Part shown: positions 27,889 to 37,019 of the stretch, in pieces
Layout of the letters: each line of letters starts with the position of its first letter
How positions within the stretch are numbered: position 1 is the stretch's first letter
NCBI RefSeq assembly: GCF_036388275.1
Contig: NZ_DASVSF010000108.1
Span: forward strand, 1 to 64,000
Source of the DNA: Longimicrobium sp.
GTDB taxonomy: Bacteria > Gemmatimonadota > Gemmatimonadetes > Longimicrobiales > Longimicrobiaceae
DNA: 64,000 nt
Direction: 5' to 3'
Notes under the pieces: generated by a model
The model's database searches: none
What the model was told of the DNA's origin: nothing
What the model saw: the letters and a program-made list of their open reading frames with translations, nothing else
Position numbers and translations under genes: made by a program

Positions 27889-28047
27889 CGGCGTTCGGGA
27901 AACCGGGGGGATGGATCGCGGGAGTGCGCGATGCGGCGCGCGGAGAATGTAAGAGCGATCCGAGCATGACGCGAGCGGGAGTAGATGAATCTGCCGCAAC
28001 AACAGCGGAAAGCCTACACACACACCTCAGCGGCCGACGAGCGCCCA

Positions 28048-28510
28048 TGTCATCCCGATGGAGCGGCCCCGGCGAACCCTCCAACGCACCGCAATCGGCA
28101 GCGACTGAGGGATCCGCCACACACCTGCGGACGTGCACCGGCGCATCCCGCACACCATTCCCTGGTCGAGAGACCCGGACGTGCCACCCGGACCTCCTCC
28201 ACACCCAAGCAAGCCAGTCCGCGCAGGCGGACTTCGTGTGGTCGTTGCAGCGAATTCATTCGCCCGTGCCGGGGCCGGCGCCAGGGCGGTGGCAGGGCGC
28301 GAAGGCCGGCGTGGCAGCCGAGGGCCGAGAACGAGGGGGGAGTTGGGCCTCGAATCCAGGGGCGGGTGAACCCCGATCGGGCAGGAAAGAGTCAGGGTTC
28401 CGGTGGGTCCGCGGGTGCGGGGCGCCTCGCGGAGTGTGTGGCGGATCCCTCAGTCGCTGCCGTCCACGGCGTTCGGGTACGCTCGGTGTGGCCGCTCCAT
28501 CGGGATGACA
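28048..28510. repeat. Composite repeat with inverted C-type ends and internal D unit
   Basis: The left end TGTCATCCCGATGGAGCGGC (28048) and the right end CCATCGGGATGACA (ending 28510) are inverted C units. A D unit lies at about 28207-28268 between them. This parallels the A-type composites and supports one modular element family. It fills the gap 27889-28627 together with the terminator below. Confidence 0.76.
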
Positions 28511-28550
28511 TCGTGCGGCTTCGGCAGGTGCCACGCCGTTGGTGCGACAA

Positions 28551-28584
28551 CGAAAAGGGCCCCTCTCGCGAGGGGCCCTTTTCG
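28551..28584 (-). terminator. Terminator of the subtilase gene
   Basis: CGAAAAGGGCCCCT (28551-28564) pairs perfectly with AGGGGCCCTTTTCG (28571-28584). On the - strand this is a GC stem followed by a T-run, directly downstream of the protease stop. Confidence 0.88.
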
Positions 28585-28627
28585 TGTGAGGCGCCGGGTT
28601 GGCCCCGGCGCGCTCCGCTTGCCTGGG

Positions 28628-29947
28628 TTACAGGCCGGCGCCCAGCGAGGTGCCGGTCAGCGCGCGGTACAGGTTCGCGCGGCCGTTGCCGTACTTGGTG
28701 TCGTAGCCCGCCGTGCCGATGTCGTCGGTGGTGCTCTCGAGGCGGCTGCGCAGCGCGTTGCCACGCAGGCCCGTCTTGCTGGCGATCACCGCGGCGACGC
28801 CGGTCACGTTCGGGGTGGCCATCGAGGTGCCCTGGAGCATGGCGTAGCCGCCGCTCAGGTACGAGGCCCAGATGCCCATCTCGTCCGTGGTGTTGCTGTA
28901 CAGCTGGCCGCCCGGGGCCGAGATGTCCAGGCCGCTGCCGTACTGCGAGTACGTGGTCAGGGTGCCGCTCCAGTTGAGCGCCGACACCGAGATGGCGTAC
29001 GGGTCGCAGGCGGGGCAGCCAACCTTGCCGCTGCCGCTGTTGCCGGCGGCCGCGATCACCAGCACGCCCTTGGTCACGGCGGCGTACTTGATGGCTTCCT
29101 TCTCGGAGCGCGACTCGATGCTGCCGCCCAGCGACAGGTTCATCGCCACCATGCCCGGGTAGTCAGCCGCCGCGTAGATGGCGTTGACGATGGCCGAGGT
29201 GGGGCAGCCGTTGGGGCCGCAGACGCGCTGAACGAGGATCTTCACGTTGCTGGCGGCGCCGGCGACACCCGCCACGCCGACCGTGCTGCCGGCCATGGTG
29301 CCGCTGGTGTGCGTGCCGTGGCCGTCTTCGTCCTCGGGGTTGTTGTCGCCGGTCACCCAGTCCTTGCCCGCGATCAGGCGGCCCGTGAACTCGGGGTGGT
29401 CCATGTCGACGCCCGTGTCGATGCTGCTGATGACCACCGGCGAGCCGCCGGCGCCGCTGCCCTCGACCACGTCCATGTCGGCGTCGAGCACCGAGGCATA
29501 CGAGGCGGGCAGGGGCTGGCCGTAGCGCGAGTCAGCCGGATCGCTGAAGTACGCCGTCATGCCGCCCGGGTTGTAGAAGGCCCACAGCTTGGGGTTGATG
29601 GCAAGCGGCTGGCGCAGGAAGTTGGGCTCCGCGTACTCCACGCGCTCGTCCTGCATCAGGCGCTCGGCCTCGGCGCGCTCAGCGCCGCGCTCCACACCCA
29701 CCACCGAGGTGCGGCTGGCGGAGGCCAGGGCACGGTTGAACGAAGGTCCGTCCGCACGGCCGGTCAGGTCGGTGATCGAGAAGCCGGGCTTCATCTTCAC
29801 CAGCACCTCGCCGGGAACCACGGCGTCCGACACCGACTGGCGCGGGGCGATCTCGGTGGGGCGCGCCTCGGGGGCGTTGGGAGCGTCGGCGCAGGCGGCA
29901 GCGGCCAGCGTGAGCAGCCCGGCGGCTGCGATGCGGTAACGGTACAT
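28628..29947 (-). CDS. Subtilisin-like serine protease lipoprotein (peptidase S8)
   Basis: A 439-residue lipoprotein (Cys 19 after GLLTLAAAA). Residues 40-115 form an inhibitor I9-like prodomain (VVPGEVLVKMKPGFSITD ... VEYAEPNF). The catalytic triad is complete: D177 in ISSIDTGVDMDHPEF, H210 in EDGHGTHTSGTMAG and S375 in QGTSMATPNVTG, with oxyanion N303 in AAAGNSG. Two cysteine pairs (RVCGPNGCP, VGCPACD) could stabilise the exported enzyme. It is likely anchored to the outer membrane or periplasmic face and used for extracellular protein degradation. Monocistronic with its own terminator. Confidence 0.93.
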   Translation of the reverse strand: MYRYRIAAAGLLTLAAAACADAPNAPEARPTEIAPRQSVSDAVVPGEVLVKMKPGFSITDLTGRADGPSFNRALASASRTSVVGVERGAERAEAERLMQDERVEYAEPNFLRQPLAINPKLWAFYNPGGMTAYFSDPADSRYGQPLPASYASVLDADMDVVEGSGAGGSPVVISSIDTGVDMDHPEFTGRLIAGKDWVTGDNNPEDEDGHGTHTSGTMAGSTVGVAGVAGAASNVKILVQRVCGPNGCPTSAIVNAIYAAADYPGMVAMNLSLGGSIESRSEKEAIKYAAVTKGVLVIAAAGNSGSGKVGCPACDPYAISVSALNWSGTLTTYSQYGSGLDISAPGGQLYSNTTDEMGIWASYLSGGYAMLQGTSMATPNVTGVAAVIASKTGLRGNALRSRLESTTDDIGTAGYDTKYGNGRANLYRALTGTSLGAGL

Positions 29948-30253
29948 GGGCTTCCTTGCAGGGGGATGGTGCGTGAACGATACGCCTGACGGGATTGGAC
30001 AGGTCCGCTCGTTCGGTGTGATGCATCGGGGTAAGGCAACGAGCGCGCCACTCGGAAGCCGCCGTGTGTTTCCGCGTAACTGCTTGTGTTTTCATCGTTT
30101 GGGTCGATGCAGCTACTCTGCACGGATGGCACGTTCCGATGCACCGCGCACCGTTCTGGTGCACCATCTGGGGCGGGCGTCGCTTTCAATCAGTGCGAGC
30201 GAAGCCACTTAACTGCTACACGAAGGTGTGGCAGGAACAAGGAGCCGCTACCC
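29948..30253. other. Gene-free upstream region, no feature recognised
   Basis: This stretch separates the subtilase start from the repeat island. Its base composition is less G+C-rich than the neighbouring repeats. I see no convincing promoter consensus, gene or RNA structure. It presumably contains the subtilase promoter. Confidence 0.4.
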
Positions 30254-30259
30254 AGGTCC

Positions 30260-30466
30260 TGAAGTGTACCCCCTCTCCCACGCTGTTTGTGGGAGAGGGT
30301 GGAACGCGTGTCAGCGCGGCCGGGTGAGGGCCCCACGGCAGCCGAGGCCTCAGCTCCAGTGACCGCTGCCCGCGCCCTGGCTTGTACGCATCCGCGGCTG
30401 GATCCTTCGCCCCGCGTGGCCCGTCGTACGGGAGAGTGCGGTGCGCTTGGGGCTCAGGATGACAGG
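30260..30466 (+). repeat. F unit plus right-hand A unit
   Basis: GAAGTGTACCCCCTCTCCCA, GCTGTTTGTGGGAGAGGGTG and GTGTCAGCGCGGCCGGGTGA form an F unit nearly identical to that at about 18793. It is followed by a right A unit ending GGCTCAGGATGACAGG. The left A end is absent. Confidence 0.72.
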
Positions 30467-30618
30467 GCTTTCGTGCGCCATCCTGCTACCGAAGATGACA
30501 GATGGTTGCGCACCACGGGACGGATGGCGCTCTTGCGGCGCGGGGCGAACGCCCGGCAGCTTGGGCGCGAGGCCGCGGCGTGCTCCTCGCGGCGACACCC
30601 CAGAACCCCTGGACGATC

Positions 30619-32773
30619 ATGCGTATCCGTATCCCTGTTCTCGCCGCCCTGGCCGGCGCGGCGCTCGCGGCCAGCCCCGGCGCCGCGCAAGAGAGGCGGC
30701 CCCTGACCGCGCTGGACCTGTACCAGATGCGCACGGGCGGGCGGCGTGGCGCTTTCGCCGGACGGGCGTCGCGTCGTGTTCGTGCAGACGGAGGTGGATT
30801 CGGCAGAGAACCGCTATCGGCGCGACCTGTGGATCGCCAACACCGACGGCACGGGGCTGCGCCGGCTGACGTGGACCAACGCCGCCGCCATCGGCGCGCC
30901 GCGGTTTTCGCCGGACGGGCGGATGCTGGCGTTCAGCCAGGCGCGGCAGGGCGGGCGCGGGCAGGTGTGGATCCTTCCCCTGGCCGAGGGCGGCGAGGCG
31001 TGGCCGCTGACCAGCCTGCCCACCGGCGCCGGCGGCCCCGTGTGGTCGCCCGACTCACGCCGCATCGCCTTCACCTCGCAGCTCACGCCCCAGCAGCTGG
31101 CGGCCACGGACTCCGCCGCGGCCGCCGATTCCACCCGTGCAGACTCGGCGCGCGGCCGGGTGGACGGGGCGGCGGTGCGCAACATCCACCGCGACCGGCA
31201 GGCGGCGCTGGCCTCCATCCGCGCCCTGCTGGCCGCCAACGCCGGCGAGCAGGACCCGCGCGTGGTCACCCGGCTGGACTACCTGGGCGAAACCTCCATC
31301 GAGGAAGAGCGCTATGGCCAGGTGTACGTGGTCGACGTGCGGCAGGGCGCGCGGCCGGTGCAGATCACCCGCGCCGCGTACGGCATCGGCGCGCCCGAGT
31401 GGACGCCGCGCGGGGACTCGCTGGTGTTCAGCGCCGGCCCGCCCGCGGCCGGGCAGCACCCCGACTACCAGATGGAGAGCGACCTGGTGATCGCCCCGGC
31501 GTCGGGCGGCGGCACGCCGCGGACGCTCGCGGAGCCGCGCTTCGCCGAGAACAACGCGATCGTGTCGCCCGACGGCCGGTACATCGTCTACACGCGCTCG
31601 CTGCAGGCCGAGTTCTTTACCGCCACCAACACCGAGCTGGTGGTGATGCGGCGCGACGGCAGCGACCGCCGCAGCGTCACCGGGGCGATGGACCGCGGCG
31701 TGGGCGCATTCACCATCACCGGCGACGGCTGGCTGTACTTCACCGTGCAGTCCGAGGGCGCGCAGCCGCTGTACCGCACACGGCTGGACCGAATCGCCCC
31801 GGTGCCGGTGGTGCAGGGCCCGCGCGGTGTGCTGGCCTTCGACGTGGCGGGCGGGCGCGTGGCCTGGGCCGAGATGAACCCCGAGCGCCCCAGCGACGTG
31901 TACGTGGCCGACGCCGCCGGCCGCGGCGCCCGGCGTCTGACGGCGCTGAACGACTCGCTGCTCGCCCGTGTGTACACGAGCCCGTACCACGAGGTGTGGT
32001 ATCCCTCGTTCGATGGGCGGCGCATCCAGGGCTGGTACCTGCTCCCCATCGGCCACCGGCCGGGCGTGCGCGCGCCGCTGGCGGTGCAGATCCACGGCGG
32101 GCCGCACGCCATGTGGGGGCCGGGCGAGGCGTCGATGTGGCTGGAGTACCAGATGCTGGCCGGCGCCGGATACACCGTCTTCTTTTCGAACCCGCGCGGC
32201 TCCGGCGGATACGGCAACGAGGGGCTGCGCAGCATCCAGCGCGCCTGGGGTACGCCGCCCGCCCGCGACATCCTGATCGGCGCCGACACCATCCTGGCGC
32301 GCGGCCTGGCCGATCCCGCCAAGCAGGTGGTGACGGGCGGCAGCTACGCCGGGTTCATGACGGCGTGGCTGATCGCCAAGGAGTCGCCGGAGCGCTTCCG
32401 GGCGGCGGTGGCGGCCCGTGGCGTGTACGACCTGGCGATCTGGTACGGATCGTCGAACACCTGGCGGCTCTTCGAGGGCGAGTTCGGCACCCGCCCGTGG
32501 GAAGACCCCGAGGTGGTGCGCCAGCAGTCGCCGCTGACGTACGTGGCCAACATCCGCACGCCGCTCCTGCTCCTGCACGCCGACACGGATTTCCGCACCA
32601 CCGTCGCGGGCGCCGAGGCCATGTACCGCGCGCTCAAGGTGCTGGGGCGCGAGGTGGAGTTCGTGCGCTACCCGCGCGAGGGGCACGAGCTCACCCGCGC
32701 GGGCGAGCCCAAGCACCGCGTGGACCACATGCTGAGGACGCTGGAGTACTTCGAGCGGTACGTTTCGCACTGA
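30619..32773 (+). CDS. S9-family (prolyl oligopeptidase/DPP-like) peptidase with an apparent +1 frameshift near the N-terminus
   Basis: ATG 30619 opens a signal peptide frame, MRIRIPVLAALAGAALAASP ... LTALDLYQMRTGG. The body, about 675 residues, is read in the next frame from about 30740. Removing one G from GGG at 30739-30741 joins them as MRTGGGVALSPDGRRVVF. The body has a WD40/TolB-like propeller (repeated FSPDGR, SPDSRRIAFTS, VSPDGRYIVYTR) and a C-terminal alpha/beta hydrolase: nucleophile Ser in TGGSYAGFMTAW, Asp in LHADTDFRTT, His in YPREGHELTR. It would be an exported oligopeptidase. The frameshift is either a base-call error or real inactivation; the intact body, with no other lesion, favours an error or a recent event. 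Confidence 0.85.
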
Positions 32774-32882
32774 GGGGCCCCACCCCGGCCCCTCCCCGCA
32801 CGGTACTGCTGTGCGGAGAGGGGAGCACTGCGTCGGGGTTCGATGGGCTGCCGGGGCATGCCTCGGCAGCCGGGAGCACACG

Positions 32883-32920
32883 AAAAGCGGCGCGGCCCCC
32901 ACCGGGAGCCGCGCCGCTTT
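32883..32920. terminator. G-type hairpin (terminator) after the S9 peptidase gene
   Basis: AAAAGCGGCGCGGC (32883-32896) pairs with GCCGCGCCGCTTT (32908-32920). The same stem recurs at 40793-40827, 44694-44730 and 48579-48609. Confidence 0.85.
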
Positions 32921-32940
32921 CGTCTTACGGACAGGTGCCG

Positions 32941-33393
32941 TCAGAGCGACGTCACCAGGATTGCGCCGGCGCCGTGGTCCAGGCCATACCGCTGCGTCGC
33001 CTCGTGCGATGGCAGGAACTCGATCTCGCGCACCTCGCCGGGCCGCATCTGCTCCAGCACCTGAATGCCGCCCATCCGAATGCCGTCACGGTACACCCAC
33101 ACCTGCTCGGCCCCCTGGGTGATGGACACCTGCCCGCGGGCCCGCAGCCACGCGGGGCGGGCCCCCTGCAGCAGCGCCAGCAGGTCGCTTTCCGTTCGGG
33201 CCGCCAGATCTTCGCGCGTGAGGCGATTGCGGTCGCGACGCGGCGCGCGCGCGGCCGGAGTGGCTGCGGGAGCCGGCGAGACGGCGGGGGGGGCACCACC
33301 GGACGGGGGGCTTCCCTGCGTACAGGCGGCGCCGGCGGCGCACAACGAAAGTGACGCGGCCGCCACGAAGGCGCGCAAGCTGAAGACGTTCAT
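32941..33393 (-). CDS. Lipoprotein with stand-alone TonB-receptor plug-like domain
   Basis: A 150-residue protein starting at 33393, MNVFSLRAFVAAASLSLCAAGAAC, a lipoprotein signal (Cys 24). A Pro/Ala-rich linker covers 25-55. The C-terminal part reads VWVYRDGIRMGGIQVLEQMRPGEVREIEFL, then ATQRYGLDHGAGAILVTSL (split here). This matches the end of the plug domain of SusC/RagA-type TonB-dependent receptors (V.IDG....G...L..I.P.DIE.IEVLK...A..YG...A.GVI.ITT). Here it is alone with no barrel. Function unknown; binding to another receptor or signalling is inference. It converges on the S9 gene terminator. Confidence 0.75.
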   Translation of the reverse strand: MNVFSLRAFVAAASLSLCAAGAACTQGSPPSGGAPPAVSPAPAATPAARAPRRDRNRLTREDLAARTESDLLALLQGARPAWLRARGQVSITQGAEQVWVYRDGIRMGGIQVLEQMRPGEVREIEFLPSHEATQRYGLDHGAGAILVTSL

Positions 33394-33725
33394 GGGGGTG
33401 TACCGAGAGAGCGAGGGAGGGATGAAGTTGGCCGGAGCCGGGCGCGCACCGTCGCAGCCCGACCCTGGAATCGTGCCGAGACGGATCGTTGCCCGGCCGC
33501 CATTCGAGAGTAAACGCGGCGTGCACGCGTGTCAACACCTGGTTTGTCCGCATCGGCGCGGCTGCCCGTACGCCGCAATGCGCATCGGCATCCTTGCCAT
33601 GGCCCGGCGCCGCGCCCATAGTACGCCCACCACGAACATCCCCCACACGCACGCGCGCGAGCCGACCCCACCCGGCGCCGGCTCGCGCGCGAAACCGCCG
33701 GGCTTCACCCCTCGTAGTGCGCCGC

Positions 33726-34625
33726 ATGACAAAGACGACGATCAACGTGGGGGGCAAGCGCTCCCCGTTCTCCAGCAACCGGCCCAACCCGATGCAAAAC
33801 GCAAAGACCGTGATGATGGGCGGAGGCGCGTTCCTCCTGCTCCTCCTGGTGTTCATTATGGGCACCAACTCCTTTACGCGGGTAGACAGCACCGAGCACT
33901 GCGTACTGACCCGCTACGGATCCGTGGTGAAGCGCAAGATGAGCACGGGGCTGAACTTTACCCCGCTCTCGGACCCCACGTGCTTCAAGATGACGCAGCG
34001 CAACTTTCCCGAGAACGAGGACGGCAAGGAAGTGATCCAGGCCACCACGGCCGACCCGGTGACGGTGGAAGGCGACGTCGCGGTCACCTGGAGCTACAAC
34101 CCGAGCTCCATCTACCAGGTGTTCCTGGACAAGCGCACGCCCGAGGCCGCCGAGACGGAGGTGCTGAACGCCGTGCGCGAGGGCTACCGCAACGCGCTGA
34201 ACGCGTGGACGGTCAACCGCATCTTCTCGGCGCAGCGCGCCAACCTGTCGGAAGACGTGCGGCGGCAGATCCAGTCGAAGCTGGGCAACCGCGCCATCAT
34301 CCACCAGGTGTTCGTGCGCGACATCCGCATTCCGCCCGCCATCGAGCAGGCGCGCATCGCGGCGGCGCAGCAGGCCCAGGTGCTGGACAAGGCACAGAAG
34401 CAGTTCGTGATCGACAGCGTAGAGGCGCGCGGCCGCGTGATGCGCGCCGAGGCGGATGCGCGCGCCAAGGAGCTGGAGGCGCGGTCGTATGCCGCGAACC
34501 CTGCGCTGATCCAGCTGGAAAGCGCCAAGGCGATGAGCCAGGGCCTGTCGCAGGCGTGCCGCGGCGTGCAGACCTGCGTGATCGGCGGGAGCGTGATGGA
34601 TACCTGGAAGAGCCAGGCGCCATGA
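33726..34625 (+). CDS. SPFH/band 7 (prohibitin-like) membrane protein
   Basis: A 299-residue protein from ATG 33726. One N-terminal membrane anchor (MMGGGAFLLLLLVFIMG, about residues 30-46) is followed by the SPFH domain: STEHCVLTRYGSVVKRKMS, TADPVTVEGDVAVTWSYN and FSAQRANLSEDVRRQIQSKL. A helical region follows with AIEQARIAAAQQAQVLDKA and AEADARAKELEARSYA, typical of the oligomerising stalk of prohibitin/stomatin/HflK-like proteins. Such proteins form membrane rings that organise proteases or lipids. Its TGA overlaps the ATG of a small membrane protein gene (ATGA at 34622-34625), suggesting a functional pair. Confidence 0.87.
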   Translation: MTKTTINVGGKRSPFSSNRPNPMQNAKTVMMGGGAFLLLLLVFIMGTNSFTRVDSTEHCVLTRYGSVVKRKMSTGLNFTPLSDPTCFKMTQRNFPENEDGKEVIQATTADPVTVEGDVAVTWSYNPSSIYQVFLDKRTPEAAETEVLNAVREGYRNALNAWTVNRIFSAQRANLSEDVRRQIQSKLGNRAIIHQVFVRDIRIPPAIEQARIAAAQQAQVLDKAQKQFVIDSVEARGRVMRAEADARAKELEARSYAANPALIQLESAKAMSQGLSQACRGVQTCVIGGSVMDTWKSQAP

Positions 34626-34837
34626 TCGGCCTGGCCGTCTTTCTCCTGCTGATCCTGGTGGCGGGCGGGTCCATCGCGGCCCACGTCTCGGCGCACAACA
34701 AGATCGCGGGGCTCAGGGGGCAGCTCACGGAGCTGGAGCGCGAGCGGTCGCGGGACCGGGAGCTTCTGGAGGCGGTGCTGCTGGAAGATGCCGGCAAGGT
34801 CAGGCGGCTCGTGGGCACTCGCCCGCCCGCCGCGTAG
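34622..34837 (+). CDS. Small single-span membrane protein coupled to the SPFH gene
   Basis: A 71-residue protein, one N-terminal transmembrane helix (MIGLAVFLLLILVAGGSIAA) followed by a charged helix likely to form a coiled coil (LRGQLTELERERSRDRELLE). Its ATG overlaps the SPFH stop by four bases, so translation is coupled. It resembles small accessory subunits of membrane complexes, but no family is recognised. A strong terminator at 34866-34894 ends the operon. Confidence 0.75.
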   Translation: MIGLAVFLLLILVAGGSIAAHVSAHNKIAGLRGQLTELERERSRDRELLEAVLLEDAGKVRRLVGTRPPAA

Positions 34838-34865
34838 CCGGTCTCCGCCGGGGCTGGACGGGGTA

Positions 34866-34894
34866 GGGGCTGCCGTGCACGCCACGGCAGCCCC
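34866..34894 (+). terminator. Terminator of the SPFH operon
   Basis: GGGGCTGCCGTG (34866-34877) pairs with CACGGCAGCCCC (34883-34894), followed by TTTT. Confidence 0.92.
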
Positions 34895-35015
34895 TTTTCG
34901 TCATCTGGGCGGGTGAACCCGCGGCTGGATCTGCGGAAAGCCCCGGCTCAAGCCGCTATCGCGTCCCGCCCGGGGCTTCCCCTGCACGCACACCGCACCT
35001 GCCGAACCCGCACGA

Positions 35016-35210
35016 TGTCATCCCGATGGAGCGGCCCCGGCGGCCCTGCCCGTACACCGTAATCGGCAGCGACTGAGGGATCCGCCACACACGCTGCCTG
35101 ATGCACCGGTGCGTCGGCTGGCCGGGCCCATGGAGCCGAGGCCGCGACTCTGCACGGGCGAATGAATTCGCTGCAACAAACACACGATGTCCGCCTGCGC
35201 GGACTGCACG
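35016..35210. repeat. Reverse C unit and reverse D unit
   Basis: TGTCATCCCGATGGAGCGGC begins a C unit (35016-35093). A D unit lies at about 35147-35208 (GAATGAATTCGCTGCAAC ... GTCCGCCTGCGCGGACTG). They lie directly in front of an N-terminally incomplete gene. Confidence 0.74.
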
Positions 35211-35366
35211 CTTTCGTGTGCCTCCGGCGGTCGTGCGCGCCCATGCTCCGGTGCAAGCCCGACTGCGCCTGCGCGCAGGTTAAGCCCGACGGAACGCGTC
35301 AGCGGCCCGCGTCGGGCTTTCCGCTGTTGGTTACGACGGGTTCACCCGCTCCCGCAGAGGCGGGAC

Positions 35367-35693
35367 ATGCCGCCAAACACCGTCCCCATCGCGCACCGGG
35401 ATGTCCCACGCAGTGGACATGTCGCCGAATCATCTGTATCCGCGGTGAGGGCACAGCCCCGCACCCGCTTCGACTCGCTGGCCGACATCTTCGACGCCAT
35501 GCGCAGCCGGGCACGCGCCATGGGCGGCGATGCTATCGTCGGCCTTTCCATCCAGGAGCCGCGCGGTGAGACGGTCATCGTCAACAACGGCCCGGTGTCG
35601 GTAGCGTCCTCGTCCGGTTCCACCACCTACTCCGGCACCGTCGTCCGCTTCGCCGACCCGAGCTGCGCCACCGCGCCAGCAAGCCAGACCTGA
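35367..35693 (+). pseudogene. Probable truncated gene, YbjQ-like C-terminal region
   Basis: The frame from ATG 35367 gives 108 residues. The conserved-looking part is FDSLADIFDAMRSRARAMGG, then DAIVGLSIQEP, VIVNNGPVSVASSSGSTTYS and GTVVRFADPSC. It resembles the C-terminal half of small YbjQ-type or similar lipoproteins (A..LGADAVVG...). No signal peptide or ribosome-binding site precedes it, and the upstream frame runs into a repeat. I infer the 5' end was lost at the repeat boundary. If the short form is functional it would be cytosolic, unlike its presumed relatives. Confidence 0.5.
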
Positions 35694-35735
35694 CCCGCGA
35701 AGGTGTGGGCAGCCGGGAGGCAGCGAGTGCTCGGC

Positions 35736-36977
35736 TCATCCTCCCGGAACGATCCTGTACTTCACCAGCGTGGGCACGTCGAGCTCGTCCTTCTCGACGG
35801 CCCAGACCTGCGTGCGGTCCGCGTACGCTACACGCACCCCGGCCGGCACCCACGCCCGCGCGATCATCCGGCCGCTCGCATCAAGCACGTGCCACCACGC
35901 CATCTCGCGGCCCAAGTCCTCGCGGCGAAGCCATATCGTGCCGTCGCGGCCGAGCACCAGTTCGGTGACAGGCGGCAGGAAGTGGGGGCGATACAGGTTC
36001 TGCCTGATCTGCCGGCGAAGCACCGCGGCCTCCGGAGTCCTGATCCGGGTTTCCCCGAGCCCCCCGACGTGTTCGTCCACCGCGCGCTCCACCCTCTCAC
36101 GCGTCAGGGGCTGCGGCCGATATTGATAGTTCCTGGAGAGTGTGACGCGCCCTGAGTAACGGAGGCGCTGGACGGAGAACACGGTCGAATCCGGACGCGT
36201 CGCGGCGTTCCGTCGCACGATGATCACCGTGGAACCATCCGGCGAAACGGCGGTCAGCGGCGTGTCGGTGAACGGCTGCGGAAAGTAGGTCCGGCTCGTC
36301 CCCTCCGAGATCACGCCAAACTCGTTTCGGTCCTCGCGGCGCGCGAGCAGCCCGATGGGCTCGCCACGCGCGGTGAAGCGCACCATTGGGACGCTGACGG
36401 GTTTGGACCCGGCGATCACGAACAGGGGCGCCTGCCAGAAGCCCAGTACAGAGCCGTCCGCCAGGAGGCTGCCCGGGATGTGCGGACGTCCGTCGGTCAA
36501 CGGTGCGGCGCGGGAGAAGGAGATGGAGCGAACGAACCTTCCGTTCGGCAGGAACAGGCTGATGCGCGTCTGCGGGGGATCGGCTACCCACAGCGTATCA
36601 CCTCGCCACCCCAGGGAGGCCGGGCGCTCGAACTCGCCGGGGCCGCCACCCTCGCGTCCGATGGAGCGGAGGTAGCGCCCCCGCGCGTCGTAGACTTTTA
36701 CGACGTTCTCCTGCGGCTGCGAAACATACACGCTCCCGTCGCGGCCGATCGTAACATCCGACACGGCGGACAGCGCGCCCGGCCCATCGCCCGTACCCGC
36801 GCGGACTTCCGGGGCCACCCGCCAGAGCGGCACCTGCGCCTGGGCGGCCAGCAACGAGTACCCGCCGACCAGCAGTGCAAACTGGACGACGGCAGAAACC
36901 TTCGGGTGCGAAATCAGAGCGTTCAGAGTTGGTTTCTGCCCTGACGAGTATCGACGACAGTCGACGGTAACTCCCAA
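35736..36977 (-). CDS. Six-bladed beta-propeller protein (copy 1)
   Basis: About 413 residues from TTG 36977; the start is uncertain because no ATG precedes the hydrophobic segment VVQFALLVGGYSLLAAQAQ, which acts as signal or anchor. The rest is a propeller of NHL-like blades: VTIGRDGSVYVSQPQENVVK, VYDARGRYLRSIGREGGGPG, FERPASLGWRGDTLWVADPP, LVLGRDGTIWLRRE. The REGGGPGEFxxP..L motif is the hallmark of the six-bladed propeller family common in Bacteroidota and Gemmatimonadota secretomes. It lies 42 bases after a paralogue on the same strand; the two are probably one operon. Confidence 0.82.
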   Translation of the reverse strand: MGVTVDCRRYSSGQKPTLNALISHPKVSAVVQFALLVGGYSLLAAQAQVPLWRVAPEVRAGTGDGPGALSAVSDVTIGRDGSVYVSQPQENVVKVYDARGRYLRSIGREGGGPGEFERPASLGWRGDTLWVADPPQTRISLFLPNGRFVRSISFSRAAPLTDGRPHIPGSLLADGSVLGFWQAPLFVIAGSKPVSVPMVRFTARGEPIGLLARREDRNEFGVISEGTSRTYFPQPFTDTPLTAVSPDGSTVIIVRRNAATRPDSTVFSVQRLRYSGRVTLSRNYQYRPQPLTRERVERAVDEHVGGLGETRIRTPEAAVLRRQIRQNLYRPHFLPPVTELVLGRDGTIWLRREDLGREMAWWHVLDASGRMIARAWVPAGVRVAYADRTQVWAVEKDELDVPTLVKYRIVPGG

Positions 36978-37019
36978 CTCATTTCCTATCGCTACGGTAT
37001 CGCAGTTCGTATCCGCTGA

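Noticed and set aside
30739..30748. Programmed frameshifting in the S9 peptidase gene.
   Set aside because: No slippery heptamer, stop codon at the shift site or downstream structure was recognised; a base-call error or simple mutation is more economical.
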